Shown here in pieces: positions 10,735 through 21,109 of a stretch of DNA of 64,000 nucleotides. Location of the stretch: positions 12,871,112-12,935,111 of the forward strand of contig OX463854.1 in NCBI GenBank assembly GCA_949825065.1, written 5' to 3'. The position numbers and the translations under genes are program-made. A model generated the notes under the pieces. That model saw only the letters and a list, made by a program, of their open reading frames with translations. It did no database searches and had not been told where the DNA came from. This DNA is from Odontocerum albicorne (lineage: Eukaryota > Arthropoda > Insecta > Trichoptera > Odontoceridae). Position 1 is the stretch's first letter. Every line of letters starts with the position of its first letter.

Positions 10735-12221
10735 GTATGTATTTTAATCCGGTAGCTCAGTCAGTGGTTATAAGGCAAGGCTCTATTAGATCTCAAGGTA
10801 TAGTGGGAAGAAGTGGTCAGTCATCAGTGCTTGGATAGGTAGAAATATACAATGAAACACATATTTGCTGTTAAATAGTTATATATTTGATCTTGACGAG
10901 CTGATAGCCCGTCAGAAAACTTAAATTGGGCAGATTACTTTCTGATACTCCGCTATCCTTTCAGATGGACAGACAGTCGAAGTATTTTCTATTTGAGGGG
11001 TAACTTCACAACAGTTCGTTGCGAAGTTGTGCCAATTCTCAATAATTTGATATCACCAATCTCTAGATTTACTCAGGTATCACCATTGAATGACAAGCAA
11101 AGATAATAAACAAATTCATCTTACTTCAATACACTTGACACAATGTATTTCCAATGCTCGACATCAGGTGCAAGACTACAGGGCCATCAGTCTACAGGGC
11201 CGTTGAAATGAAGAAGTCGCCCCAGTATGGTTGGTGGGCGTCAACTCGTGCCGTAGTACAGTCATTCGCGACGAAACGGAATTTGGAGTGGGCTCTTTGA
11301 GATTCGTCCCGGTCCTGAAGACTTCACGACAATTAGTGCGCTCGATATTCTGTGAGAATCAGCTGATTTTGACCAGAGATAAAGTGGTACGTCAATCTCA
11401 AGATTGTCACATGGGTAAATTACCAGAATTTACTCAATTATAAACGCACGGCAATAACAAAATCCTGGTATGGATAGGATTTGCCCAGCCAATTTTATGG
11501 AAATAAAGTGAACACTTAGTTTATAGAAATACTTTTAGAAAACTTGGAATTAAGTTACAGCGACCAATGATAAGTATAGGAGCTTTTAACAGGACGAAAT
11601 CACAACCGAGAAGGGGCGCTATGGACGGTATGTATCGAATATATAGTGTATGAGGAGTCTGACGTCACAAAGAAAGAAACTCCTTATAGAATGTCGGTCG
11701 TAGACTCTTAAAATGTATGGCCATCCAACCGTGTGAAAGCGTAAAAAAATAATTTTAACCAAAAAAGTCCCCCAAGAGCTGTTACAACTTCAAAAATCCC
11801 TTTACGAAATTTATTAACTATAACCGAATCATAAATAACCAAAATTTGTTTACATAGGGCATACTTAATAGCTCTGGACCGATGAGAACACGTTAGTCAT
11901 ATCAGTTTACACGGTTCTCTTAAAATTTGTCTACATAAAAATGCACATCATCCTCACGATAAATACCATGAATGAAATTTTAATAGCTATTTATGACTAT
12001 AATAAATTAAATGCTTGATGATAGGAGACCAAGTACCAACCTGACACCCTCCCATCGAAACACCAAAATTTACGATAATACTGTGAGTTGAGTTTTTAAT
12101 AGCTATTTATGACTGCAATACATTAAATGGTTGATCATTTCGTAAGTTGAGTTTTTAATAGTTATTTACGACTGTACAAATTAAATGGTTGATGATGGCG
12201 GACAAGTACCAAGTCCTGACA
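10735..12221 (-). repeat. Older diverged LTR of the same family, split by the insertion
   Basis: From gtatgtattttaatccggta to aagtcctgaca this runs parallel to the young LTR with many substitutions and indels (shared words include ccggtagctcag, gaaacacatatttgctgtta, cttgacgagctgata, tttcagatggaca). Its other end lies at about 985-1040: attactaaaaccctagatgt before CAAT matches attactaaaagcctggatgt in the young LTR. Removing the young element and one CAAT joins the halves. No internal region belonging to this copy is visible, so it is probably a solo LTR. Confidence 0.85.
11977..12221. repeat. Repeated terminal segment within the old LTR
   Basis: Three imperfect copies of a segment around tttttaatagctatttatgac plus a following attaaatg-ttgat, near 11978, 12091 and 12150. 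Two copies continue into accaagtacc and a cctgacac-like LTR end (near 12030 and 12210). The LTR end has apparently been internally duplicated. Confidence 0.6.
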
Positions 12222-12222
12222 C

Positions 12223-12790
12223 TACGTGTAATCAGAATAATTTGTTATGTAATTTTTAATGTTAAATATTCTGTATCAATATAAATTGCTTGGTAAGGCT
12301 ACATTTTACAACGTATTTATTAGCATTTTCTCTTAAAAACTTATAATTTGAGTAATAAAGCGTACATTGGTAGGACAAATAATGACGTATATGATTATAG
12401 TAATTTAATTGATAGTTTTATATTTATTGTTCAAAGCTATTGTTTTAGAAATTATGAACTCTCTTCTTTATTGTTCGATCGAATAAGTTATGAATTGAAA
12501 AAATGAATGGCTTAAACAAATATTATCTTAGTTGAAATTGTCAATTTTCAATCAATCGATAAATATGTGTAATCGGTTTTTGGGCAATCAGAATAATTTG
12601 TCTGTAATTTTTAATGTTAAATATTCTGGATCATTATAAATTGCTTGTTAATGCTATTTTACAACATATTTATTAGCATTTTCTCTTTAAAACTTATAAT
12701 TTGAGTTATAAAGCGTACATTGGTAGGACAAATAATGACGGATATGATAATTGTATTTTTTATTGATATTTTTACATTTATTTCAAATAA
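12223..12790. repeat. Tandem host duplication A-B-A
   Basis: Unit A (12223-12434, with aatcagaataatttgt and gcgtacattggtaggacaaa) is followed by unit B (12435-12580, matching 838-985) and a second A (about 12585-12790). The period is about 0.36 kb. Together with the B copy left of the retroelement this suggests B-A-B-A before insertion of the LTR elements. Confidence 0.75.
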
Positions 12791-13130
12791 AATAACTATT
12801 TATATGGATAGCTGGGACGACCAAAGTCTGAGTGAATGTGATGGAATACAAGTAGCCTGAACGAGTGGACTTGTTTTTGCTAAATAATTAGTGTAATAAT
12901 TGTTATCTAGTTATAAGTAGTATGTAGGTGTTAATTATTTATAAGATCTCATATATTAAGATTGAATAAATAAAATAAAATGATATTTAGGAAAATAAGA
13001 TTAAGTAAGTTCATAAATAATAACATATAATTAAGATTAGTTAAGTAATAAATTTGTATATAGGTATAGCCTTGACAAATATTTGTACAATAATTTACTT
13101 TGTTTAATAAAAAAAAATAAAAAAATTAAG
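12791..13130. other. AT-rich spacer upstream of the lectin-like gene
   Basis: No signal-peptide exon or promoter could be recognised here, although the first exon of the downstream gene must lie somewhere upstream. Confidence 0.4.
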
Positions 13131-13300
13131 CTGGATTCCATCATTATTATCATTGTAAACAATACATATATAGTATGTTCAAATTGTCGAAGTCAATTAT
13201 GATTATTTATATCACCAAATTATATAGCATGAAACATTAAACAATATGCACTACTTTGGGCACCAGAATTTCACATATGCACTACTTTGGACATCTGGTT
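13131..13300 (+). pseudogene. Decayed copy of the first visible CTLD exon
   Basis: Preceded by an AG like the real exon, it begins ctggattccatcattattat, matching ctggatttaatcaatatcat at 13851. It goes on to match that exon through ttcaaatt, gattattt, ttatatagcatgaa and atgcactactttgggcacca. Small deletions and stop codons break the frame. The segment atgcactactttgg is repeated at about 13276. It is a duplicated exon that has degenerated, cut short where a LINE fragment begins (13310). Confidence 0.75.
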
Positions 13301-13309
13301 TTCATATCA

Positions 13310-13790
13310 TCAGCCTAGATTCATCCACTGAAGGATGTAGACCTCTTCAAGTTGTTTCCAAGAAATCCTGTCCTTTGCGCATTGTTGCCACGTAATCACT
13401 ACTTGCTTACGTATTTCGTCCACCCAGCGTGCCTTCGGTCTTCTTACAGGCCTAGTTCTTCCTATTGGATGCCACTGGATTTCGTCATACGTCCAACGAT
13501 GGTCCGTTGTTCGGGCGATGTGCCCAGCCCACTTCCACTTCAGTATTTTTTCCGACCTCGATAACATCGTCAATGTTTGTTTGAGAGCGTATCAACTCAT
13601 TGCGTTAGCGGTCTCTTCTTGTATAACCTAGCATGCACCTCTCCATGCCACTTGAAGTTGTCTGGAGCTTTTGTTTCATTCGCATAGAAAGCTTCCATAT
13701 TTTGCATCCATATGTTAGTACTGGCAAGATGCATTAGTTAAATATCTTCCATTTGAGACAGGCTGGGAGATTGCTCTTGAAAATGTAGAT
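13310..13790 (-). mobile_element. LINE reverse transcriptase 3' fragment
   Basis: Minus-strand translation gives IFKSNLPACLKWK, CILPVLTYG, then MERCMLGYTRRDR with stops, then ILKWKWAGHIARTTDHRW and RPKARWVDEIRKQVV, ending EVYILQWMNLG. The LPVLTYG and KW-WAGHIAR blocks are typical of the region after the RT domain in insect non-LTR elements that end in a ...QW-S-G tail. Two or more in-frame stops show it is dead. It lies between the decayed and the real first exon of the CTLD gene, in antisense orientation to them. Confidence 0.85.
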
Positions 13791-13850
13791 ATGAAATACA
13801 GTGTAAACATAAACTGAGTGACAAAAGATTTTTTCTTTAAATATTTTTAG

Positions 13851-14123
13851 CTGGATTTAATCAATATCATCATCATCATCCTCATCATCAGTATCGTGAA
13901 CAAACTGATTATGTTCAAATTAACGGAGAAAATTATAATTATTTTTTCATCAAACTTCCATGGCGTGAAGCGTTAACAAAATGTGAAGAACAAGATGCAC
14001 TACTTTGGGCACCAAAAAATCCAAACGAAATACAAACAATAATGAGTGATCTAGCACGCGGAGATATAAGTATGTGGCTAGGTTACAATGATTTAGATGA
14101 AGAAGGAGTCTGGAAGTCAACAG
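13851..14123 (+). CDS. Exon a: His-rich stretch and first half of CTLD1
   Basis: Acceptor tttttag at 13844-13850, donor gtacgt at 14124. It reads GFNQYHHHHPHHQYREQTDY, then IKLPWREALTKCEEQDALLW and MWLGYNDLDEEGVWKST. The first core cysteine is in ALTKC, and the W-LG-ND---EG-W pattern is the middle of a CTLD. Entry is phase 1, so at least one upstream exon is required. Confidence 0.85.
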
Positions 14124-17100
14124 GTACGTTATGGAACAATGTATATATTCTCGATTACAATAAAAATCCACTCCACTCTTAGAAAATTTTATTGAGTTTT
14201 ATTACTTTTAGATGCAGATGCCTATCCGATATCTGACTGGTGGCGAGTGGGAGAACCCAATGGTTTGTTTTTTGAAGGCTGTGCTTTTTTGACTCGCGAT
14301 AATAACGCAGTGGACTTAAATTGTTGGGAACGACACAATTTTGTGTGCAAAAAGACAAGAGGAGGTAACGTTTTTCAAACTTATTGTAACACATTAAAGT
14401 TAAAATAAGTGTATAAATAATTCACATATTGATTGCACACTTATGTGGGAGGTCCTTCCAAACGCAATGCCTAATTTATGACAATTCACGTTTGCACAAA
14501 CACAAGTGGATTTTCTACAGGTTTTTTTTTTGCTCATTCATTGTTTAATTTAAAAGTGGCAACTTTACTCGTAATGATATTAGTAGTGACTTAGTATTTT
14601 AACGTGTTGGTTTATTTGTATGCCCTAGAAAATACGTTGTCTGTGGAGGAAGAAACAATTATTTTTTTGTACGAATTTTAATTATGGGATAGAGTAGCGT
14701 AAGCAGAGTATATTTGCCATGTATGGGTTAACTCATAGAAACTGGAAAAGGTTAAATTGTTAATGTATGATTGGAAATAAATAAATTTTAGGGCCTCTAA
14801 TATACCTTATTTATTTCCATTCCTATTGATATGCAAGAATTTGGCTTCATCGATATAAAATGTGTGATTTTCACGGTGACAATGATTATCCATTTCAGAA
14901 TAAATTAGAGGATTCATTAAGGCGGATCTGTTTTCACGAATTCTCCTTTTTTAAAGATCTTCCTGTCTTTCATATAAAGAAAATCCTTCATATCGTGAAA
15001 ATCACATGTTTTAAAATTTGTGTTCTTTAGAATATACTTGTGTAGTGTAGATTTTAAAGATAAGTAAAAAAATAGTCTTATTTTTTTTATAAAACTATGT
15101 AAGAATATATTTCGTAAATTAAAAAAAAAAACGTTACAGAAACTACATTACCAAAGAAAACTGAGGAAAACAATCATGAGGTTTCAAAAATTATCGAAAA
15201 ACTTCAAGAGAAAATTGAATTTCTCGATAAACAAAATGTTATAAATACAGAAACAAAAAAAAAATTAGATGATCTCTCCAATAATTTACAAGTAAAACTG
15301 GCGGAACAGGAGAAGAAAATTGACTCTCTCAGTAAACAAAATGTTGAAAACGTGGAGAAAAAACTTGAAAAAAGTCAAAATGAAATTATTCTTTTGATCC
15401 AGAAATTGAAAAATTTAGAGGAAAAAATGTCTGAACAGACAGATATTATGCAACATTTAAATGACAAAAAAACACTGCCATATACACAATTGGTCGTTTT
15501 ACCTGATGACATAAGAAAATTAAAAGATAACCAAAACCAGATTTCCAATGATATTGAAAAACTTAAAACCACATTTGAAGAACATAAAAATCAAGAAATT
15601 AAGGGAAGGAACGATTTGTGGGATAAGAAATTCGAAGAATTAGAGAAAAAATACGCGGGAAACCAAAAAGTTAAATCATTACTTGATCAAAATGAAATGA
15701 AAAATAAAAATTCAACTGTGGATGCTAAGATTGAAGACACTAAAAAAGGTATATTTTTCTTTTAAATTTTTATTTTTGTAGTTTCGAAAAAATATGAATA
15801 TACAATTAAAGAAAATAAATGTTTCATCTGAAACTCAAGTTAGCTCATAAAAACTGTCAACTTGTCACTATGTATACAGCGAGTTATTGTATTCATTTAT
15901 ACAATTGAACACTAAAAAAAGTGATTGCCAGGTGATGTTTTAAACAATATAGTGTAAATATAACATTAGCATCACTTTAATGTTTATATTCTAAGTAACG
16001 AATGAGAATCAATGTTGCCAAGTTCGAATTCTGTTAGATGTCGGGCTGATTTCACTTTCATCAAAATTGATATTTTTTTGGGAGATTTGTACACGTTTGC
16101 TGTTGCTGATTTGTACACGTTGGTTTGCGGCCGTGGTCTAACGATTAACATTCCCGCTAAGCAAGCGGGCACTCCAGGTTCAACTCCTGGAGAATTCACA
16201 TCCGTACTGGTCTAAGTGAAGTCATTAGACCATTTTTTATCTGAGTTTACTACTTTTGCACCTTGTATGCCGCTTATTATAAATATTAAAGCGTTATAAA
16301 GAAATTCAAAACTTTACCTAAAAAGCCTAAATCTGAATAAACCTGCTGATCGTCTTGGAACTTTGATCACCTTACGAATGTTGCTATATCATAGATCTCT
16401 TAAGAATGTGTACTTGCTGATATGCAACAACTTGCACAAATCAACCAATATACGCAGTATCTCCATTCAAGACATAGCTCATAGCCATACTCGATCACAA
16501 TATATAGCCAATCAAATCATTTGGTATAGCTATAAAGATGCTAAAAGTACTTTTTACTCGTAATGTGGCAAAAAGATGCATTCTACGGAGCAATGACATT
16601 CAAAAGTTGATTGATTAATTGGTTTCAGTGACAAGTGACAAAGTATCTTACTTCAGAAATGATTATGTTTATAAAGAAAAACATAAAGCTTCATATAAAC
16701 TAAATAACAACAAAATGATTTGGAGTGCAGCAAAAAGATTATGCAATGATGAGGGGGCGGAATTAATGGTTCCAATGTCGGATGAAGAACTATCAACGAT
16801 AAGTGAAATGTTCATAAATACTTTGGAAGAATTCTGGATTGGATCTCAACAAAGCCTTCAAGATTATGAATTATACTTGCTATCTGGTAACTATTAAAAT
16901 ACATATATCTCTTTTAAATAAATAATTATTCAATACAATACTGTGATATGGTATGATATTTTGTCAAGTTATTATTGAAGTACCTTAAAGTCAACAGAAT
17001 AAAATGTATACGAATTTCTAATTCTCCTTAAGTTAGACTTTGATTCATATTATTCTGAACATGTTTTATTAATGCAAAAGCAATTTTTATTCGAAGAATG

Positions 17101-20100
17101 ATTATTTGTTCAGGTGAATAAGCATGTCCATTCAAATATGATAATGAAGTATATCATGATAAGCATGTCCATTCAAATGTAATAGAATGGCACACGATTT
17201 TGGACCTTCTGAACCCTGGTTTGTTGTTTATAGTAGTGCTTGTGTACTTCAAATTATATGACCTCCGTGGCCTGGTGGTAAAACACTTGTCTGCCGATCC
17301 GAAGGTTGCGGGTTCGATCCCCGCTGAAACCCAGATTTTTTTAAAATAGGATTCTAGTGTGGTTTTCACTTAGGGCCTAATAAAACATATTTCTGGTTGA
17401 TTGGAAGAGATTGCCACATGGCAATAAACTCGCCAGGTTTTAAATAAATACATCTAAGCTTTCTCTTTTTCTCTACCACTTCATTTTCAGGAGTCTTCAG
17501 TTGTACAGCTCCTCTGAGGTATCTCATTTCTGCCGCCTGAACTCTAAATCTTATTTTTACTCAGGGCTAAAAAATGTAATTTAAATATGATTGATTTTAT
17601 AGACTCTTATAGACCTATTTTTTCCATGACTTTTGCATGCAGGGAACCCGACACACTCATCCTTGTGCCAATTTTTTTTATATTTTAGTATTTTTTTTAA
17701 ACGGTTTTCAAGTTATACGAGTACTTTCAAACAAAAGTTAAAGTGAAAGTGATTTGAAAGTCTTTGAATAACAAATATTAAGAAATTTAATATTTTGTGA
17801 TTATATAACTTTTATCAATTTATTATGAATGAATTTTTAACATTTCCAGAATTATCAAAAGAAAAAGTTCACAATAAGTGGAAAAATCAACAAGATCTTG
17901 GAAGCGAAAATAAAAATAATTGTATTGTTATGTTGACAAATGGCGAGTATTCAAATGTTGAATGTGATTTGGTTCAAAGTTTTGTGTGCAAGAAGGAGGA
18001 TACTATTAAAAAAAATAATTCTGTATGTGGTACAATTGATGAAGGTAAGATATTAAATTTAACTGTCATGTAACAAAAATACATATTTATATAAAGTTTA
18101 ACCTATATATTTTTTTTCTCAATTGAGACGACATGTGTTGAAAAATTTCCTCCGGGGCTTTCTGTACAAGTGCAATAAGTACGGCCAAAGCGAACTCGAG
18201 GCTTCGATATAATCACTAATTTACTTTCCCAACGTTCAACTGCTACATATATGTTATGTATATTATTATAGTTAAGTAAATTTTTAAAAATGTATTTTTG
18301 TTTGATAACATTATCAATACAAGCATTACATAACATAGGTAGATATTAACTTTTTTTATTTTTTTAGCATATTTTTACTCAACAAGTGTGAAGGTTTGTT
18401 ATAAAATCCACACCGCTGCCAAAAAATGGCAAGATGCACTTGAAGAATGTTACCAAGAGAATGCATTTTTGGCCATAATTAATAGTCGTGAGGAAGCGTC
18501 TCTTTATGGTGAAGTCTTTTCACAGCAACCACAAGAGGCCTTGATCGGACAATTGACAGAAAACCTAGCAATTATTGGATTTAATGATTTACTCCAACGA
18601 GGATTATTCCTTACCATAGAACGTGAGTTTTTCGATAAAATTTAGTATTTATAGAATAATTATATTAAATATGTGATTATTTCAATCACCTTATGCAGAC
18701 TTTTAAAATCAAAAAAATAATATTTTTAATATTTTAGGGTTTACTTTGTGAAACTAAATACTGATGTATGTTATATAAAAAAATCCTTTGTTTGAATGCT
18801 AGGTCTAAAAATGATTCATTAATATTAATGTATTGGTTTTAGACCTAAAGTGGGTATTTAGTGCACTACGTGACGTCAAATCTTAAGTCTGTAGTCACAG
18901 CTATTCTTTTGCACACGCATTTAATATTTCTATTGAAAACATATCTCACCAGGAATCTTTTACAAAACGCAAAAATCTTCATAGGTTACGCAAAAAAATA
19001 AATGTTTAGTTTGACAAAGAACTCGGTTAAGCAGCTCGAAACTCAAATTGAATTTGTAATTTGTCGTTGTTGAAAAAAATAACACATCAAGTGTACAAGT
19101 AAATATAATCGTCATGACCTAGTTAGTAGAACGCGTGACTTCGACTCAGATGCTCACGCATTTAATATTTCTATTGAAAACGTCTATCACCACGAATCCT
19201 TTACAAAACGCAAAAATTTTCATAGGTTACGTATAAAAATAAATGTTTAGTTTGACAAAGAACTCGGTAAACGAGCTCGAAACTCAAATGGAATTTGCAA
19301 TTTGTCGTTGTTGAAAAAAATAACACATCAAGTGTACAAGTAAATATAATCTACATGGCCTAGTTAGTAGAACGCGTGACTTCGACCAGGGAGTTTCGAG
19401 CTCAGTTCCTGATACAACCGAAAATATAAAGATTCTATTATGAGTCTTCACACCATTTTTGTCTTTCTTATTGTTCTGGTTGTGTTAAACACTGTTTTAT
19501 GTAAAATAAAAAGCTATTTAAAATTTCTTGTGTACAATAACATTTCAAAACAATACGGTACAATCTAACAGACTTACTGGCCTACCACAGAGCTACCAAA
19601 ACAATACGGTACAATATAACAGACTTACTGGCCTACCACAGAGCTACCAAAACAATACGGTACAATCTAACAGACTTACTGGCCTACCACAGAGCTTTCA
19701 AAACAATACGTTACAATCTAACAGACTTACTGGCCTACCACAGAGCTACCAAAACAATACGGTACAATCTAACGGACTTACTTATTTAATTTTTTTTATT
19801 TTATTTAATTAACGACACAACAGTGTCTTTATATACAAATGAACATGTGACAGGTTATACGAGTACTTAAAATTATTGACAAATAATACAACTTTATCTT
19901 AAACTAACATGAAGATACAAAAAGCAGTAGTAATTATAAATTACAGTCATCGTTTTAATTTTTTTTAATAATCTGCCTACTAATGAGTTACCAAAACAAT
20001 ACGGTACAATCTAACAGACTTACTCGCCTACCATAGAGCTATCTAAAAGATATAAACTTTTGATTTGTAATTGGACGGTTGTCCTTATAAAAGTGAACAT

Positions 20101-21109
20101 TTTTCACAAAGATAATATTAGCTTACTATATTCGCGAATACTAAGCAGCCTTTTCCCACATCTGCATAAATATGGCGGGACAACTGTACCAGTATGTCAA
20201 TATCTATTCTACTATTTAATAAAAGGAACTAATCTGTGACGGGCTACAAAGTGAAGTGACACTAATGTTGTTTTATGTTATGTGGCCCAGAGTGTGTAAA
20301 AACCCAATACTGGTACTCATTCTGTATTTGGTACTCATCGAAAAACGAACAATAAAAAAATATATCGCATGGTTTATGAGCGATGCACGTTAATGTATTT
20401 CAAAACACGAATTACAAATATTGTACCTCCCTCCCTTCGCGGTAATGGAGAAGTTGATAACAAATAAACCCTGAAGATAAAAACTGTAACGTTTTCGAAA
20501 CGCCGGAACCATCAGCGTAATCACGCGGTACAATATTCCATAATACCTTATACAACTGATCAGTTTTTCCTATTTCCCTTTTCTTCTCCTGGTCATCGAC
20601 GACATTAAATTTGTTTGTTTTTTTTAACTTCTTCGTGTTACATAGTTTTTTGCATACCATAAGATATATAATTTATTTGAGTTACATTAAGAAAAAGTAA
20701 AATAATTATAATGTTTGTGATACCAGATTGCGACTTGACAATAAAGCAATTAACAATGAAGTGTTAAATAAAAACAATAAATATAAAAATAGCTAAATTT
20801 AACTTACTAAAACAGTAAACGAATACATTTTTTATGTTACATAGATTTCATATTTTTTTTAAGTCAGTTCATAAAAAATGTTTATAGATTGTTTTGTTAA
20901 TTTCAATAAATTTTTATTCCGTAGGTGAGACATTGGCTGCAGCAGGTTATGAAGAATGGGATTTTTTGCAGTTCAACAGGAAGCCAAACGAACGCTGTGG
21001 AGCCATGACACGAAGCGGACAGCTTCATGGAATAGATTGTGATGCCCCAGCTATTTTTATTTGTGAAAAAACTCCTGTTGAAAACAATACAAATAATTTG
21101 TATATTTAG
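13851..21109 (+). CDS. Secreted-type protein: CTLD, coiled coil, CTLD, CTLD (5' incomplete)
   Basis: Seven exons joined through GT-AG introns, all in phase 1, give 641 residues ending at TAG 21107-21109. Order: a His-rich N-part (residues about 5-14), CTLD1 (about 20-140), a Lys/Glu/Gln/Asn-rich coiled coil (about 143-344), CTLD2 (about 346-490) and CTLD3 (about 497-630). Each CTLD has the four core cysteines, with the last in FVC or FIC. CTLD1 carries EPN, the Ca2+/mannose-type motif. CTLD2 lacks it, and CTLD3 has KPN. CTLDs bind sugars or other ligands, and insect multi-CTLD proteins are often secreted recognition factors, so a role in binding outside the cell is inferred only. No signal peptide was found because the first exon is missing. 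The three-CTLD-plus-coil architecture is unusual. Confidence 0.85.
14212..14364 (+). CDS. Exon b: second half of CTLD1
   Basis: Acceptor cttttag ends at 14211, donor gtaacg at 14365. It reads YPISDWWRVGEPNGLFFEGC, then DLNCWERHNFVCKK. EPN is the long-loop calcium and sugar-contact motif. DLNC stands where a WND-C motif is usual, so the second contact is only partly kept. Confidence 0.85.
14365..15139 (+). other. Intron between exons b and c
   Basis: No gene. A short inverted match, gtgtgattttcacg (about 14861) against cgtgaaaatcacatg (about 14997), brackets about 150 bp that could be a small decayed fold-back element. Confidence 0.4.
15140..15748 (+). CDS. Exon c: coiled-coil rod
   Basis: Acceptor cgttacag ends at 15139, donor gtatat at 15749. 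The 202 codons are dominated by K, E, Q, N, L and I with leucine/isoleucine spacing of heptads, for example KIIEKLQEKIEFLDKQNV and KLEKSQNEIILLIQKLKNL. The only proline-containing break is around LPYTQLVVLPDD. There is no membrane segment. This rod probably multimerises the protein and spaces CTLD1 from CTLD2-3. Confidence 0.85.
15749..16628 (+). other. Intron between exons c and d
   Basis: It contains a tRNA-derived SINE head at 16125-16195. The rest is AT-rich without a recognisable feature. Confidence 0.6.
16110..16290 (+). mobile_element. tRNA-derived SINE
   Basis: The segment 16125-16195 folds in part like a tRNA: an A box in gtggtctaacgattaaca, an anticodon-like stem cccgc/gcggg with a seven-base loop taagcaa, and a T-arm ccagg-ttcaact-cctgg that is also the B box. 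The acceptor ends do not pair and the base before the anticodon position is A rather than T, so it is not a working tRNA gene. A short unrelated tail follows. Confidence 0.65.
16629..16886 (+). CDS. Exon d: first half of CTLD2
   Basis: Acceptor ggtttcag ends at 16628, donor gtaact at 16887. It reads ASYKLNNNKMIWSAAKRLCN, then GAELMVPMSDEELSTI and EEFWIGSQQ. The W-AA--C--GA-L---S--E pattern is the first helix region of a CTLD. Phase 1 on both sides. Confidence 0.85.
16887..17849 (+). other. Intron between exons d and e, with SINE
   Basis: It holds a full tRNA-derived SINE at 17255-17460. The remainder is AT-rich with nothing recognised. Confidence 0.6.
17255..17460 (+). mobile_element. tRNA-derived SINE with LINE-type tail
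   Basis: The head has an A box in tggcctggtggtaaaac and a perfect B box in gggttcgatcccc (17318-17330). The tail, 17388-17440, reads ctggttgattggaagagatt then gcca-atggcaataaactcgccag. This matches about nine of ten bases of the 3' end of the LINE remnant at 61690-61745 (minus strand), the classic arrangement of a SINE mobilised by its partner LINE. Confidence 0.85.
17850..18044 (+). CDS. Exon e: second half of CTLD2
   Basis: Acceptor catttccag ends at 17849, donor gtaaga at 18045. It reads NCIVMLTNGEYSNVECDLVQ, then SFVCKKED, with the last two pairs of core cysteines. The EPN position is replaced by GSEN, so calcium-dependent sugar binding through the usual motif is unlikely here. A Cys-containing linker, SVCGTIDEG, leads to CTLD3. 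Confidence 0.85.
18045..18367 (+). other. Intron between exons e and f
   Basis: Short AT-rich intron with a T-rich 3' end. Nothing else is seen. Confidence 0.6.
18368..18622 (+). CDS. Exon f: first half of CTLD3
   Basis: Acceptor tttttttag ends at 18367, donor gtgagt at 18623. It reads VCYKIHTAAKKWQDALEECY, then AFLAIINSREEASLYGEVF and EALIGQ. An extra cysteine (VCYKI) precedes the core CTLD cysteine in LEEC. The domain has the usual W--A---C---A-LA-I-S--E pattern. Confidence 0.85.
18905..19395. repeat. 241-bp tandem duplication with tRNA-like end
   Basis: Two copies start at cacgcatttaatatttctat (18914 and 19155) and run to gaacgcgtgacttcga. The end of each copy, catg-cctagttagtagaacg, looks like a tRNA A box. 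After the second copy gagtttcgagctcagttcct resembles a weak B box. The unit may be a duplicated SINE. Confidence 0.75.
19547..19795. repeat. 51-bp minisatellite
   Basis: Nearly five copies of a 51-bp unit (starts 19547, 19598, 19649, 19700, 19751) containing aaaacaatacggtacaatct. Because 51 is a multiple of three, an open frame crosses the array without meaning. One more unit sits apart at about 19986-20042. Confidence 0.9.
20925..21109 (+). CDS. Exon g: second half of CTLD3 and stop
   Basis: Acceptor ccgtag ends at 20924. It reads EEWDFLQFNRKPNERCGAMT, then LHGIDCDAPAIFICEKT, a 14-residue polar tail and TAG. KPN stands at the EPN position, and the final cysteine is in IFIC. The protein ends without a membrane anchor, in line with secretion. 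Confidence 0.85.

Larger units (their letters stand above)
18623..20924 (+). other. Large intron between exons f and g, repeat-rich
   Basis: It contains a 241-bp tandem duplication (18905-19395), a 51-bp minisatellite (19547-19795) and a stray extra copy of that unit near 19986-20042. Nothing else is recognised from 20045 to 20924. Confidence 0.65.

Noticed and set aside
16125..16200. Possible functional tRNA gene
   Set aside because: Anticodon and T arms look good, but the acceptor ends do not pair and the invariant T before the anticodon is A. It is a SINE head or tRNA pseudogene.
18103..18336. Antisense frame in the intron between exons e and f
   Set aside because: It lies in a short intron with good splice signals and shows no protein features.
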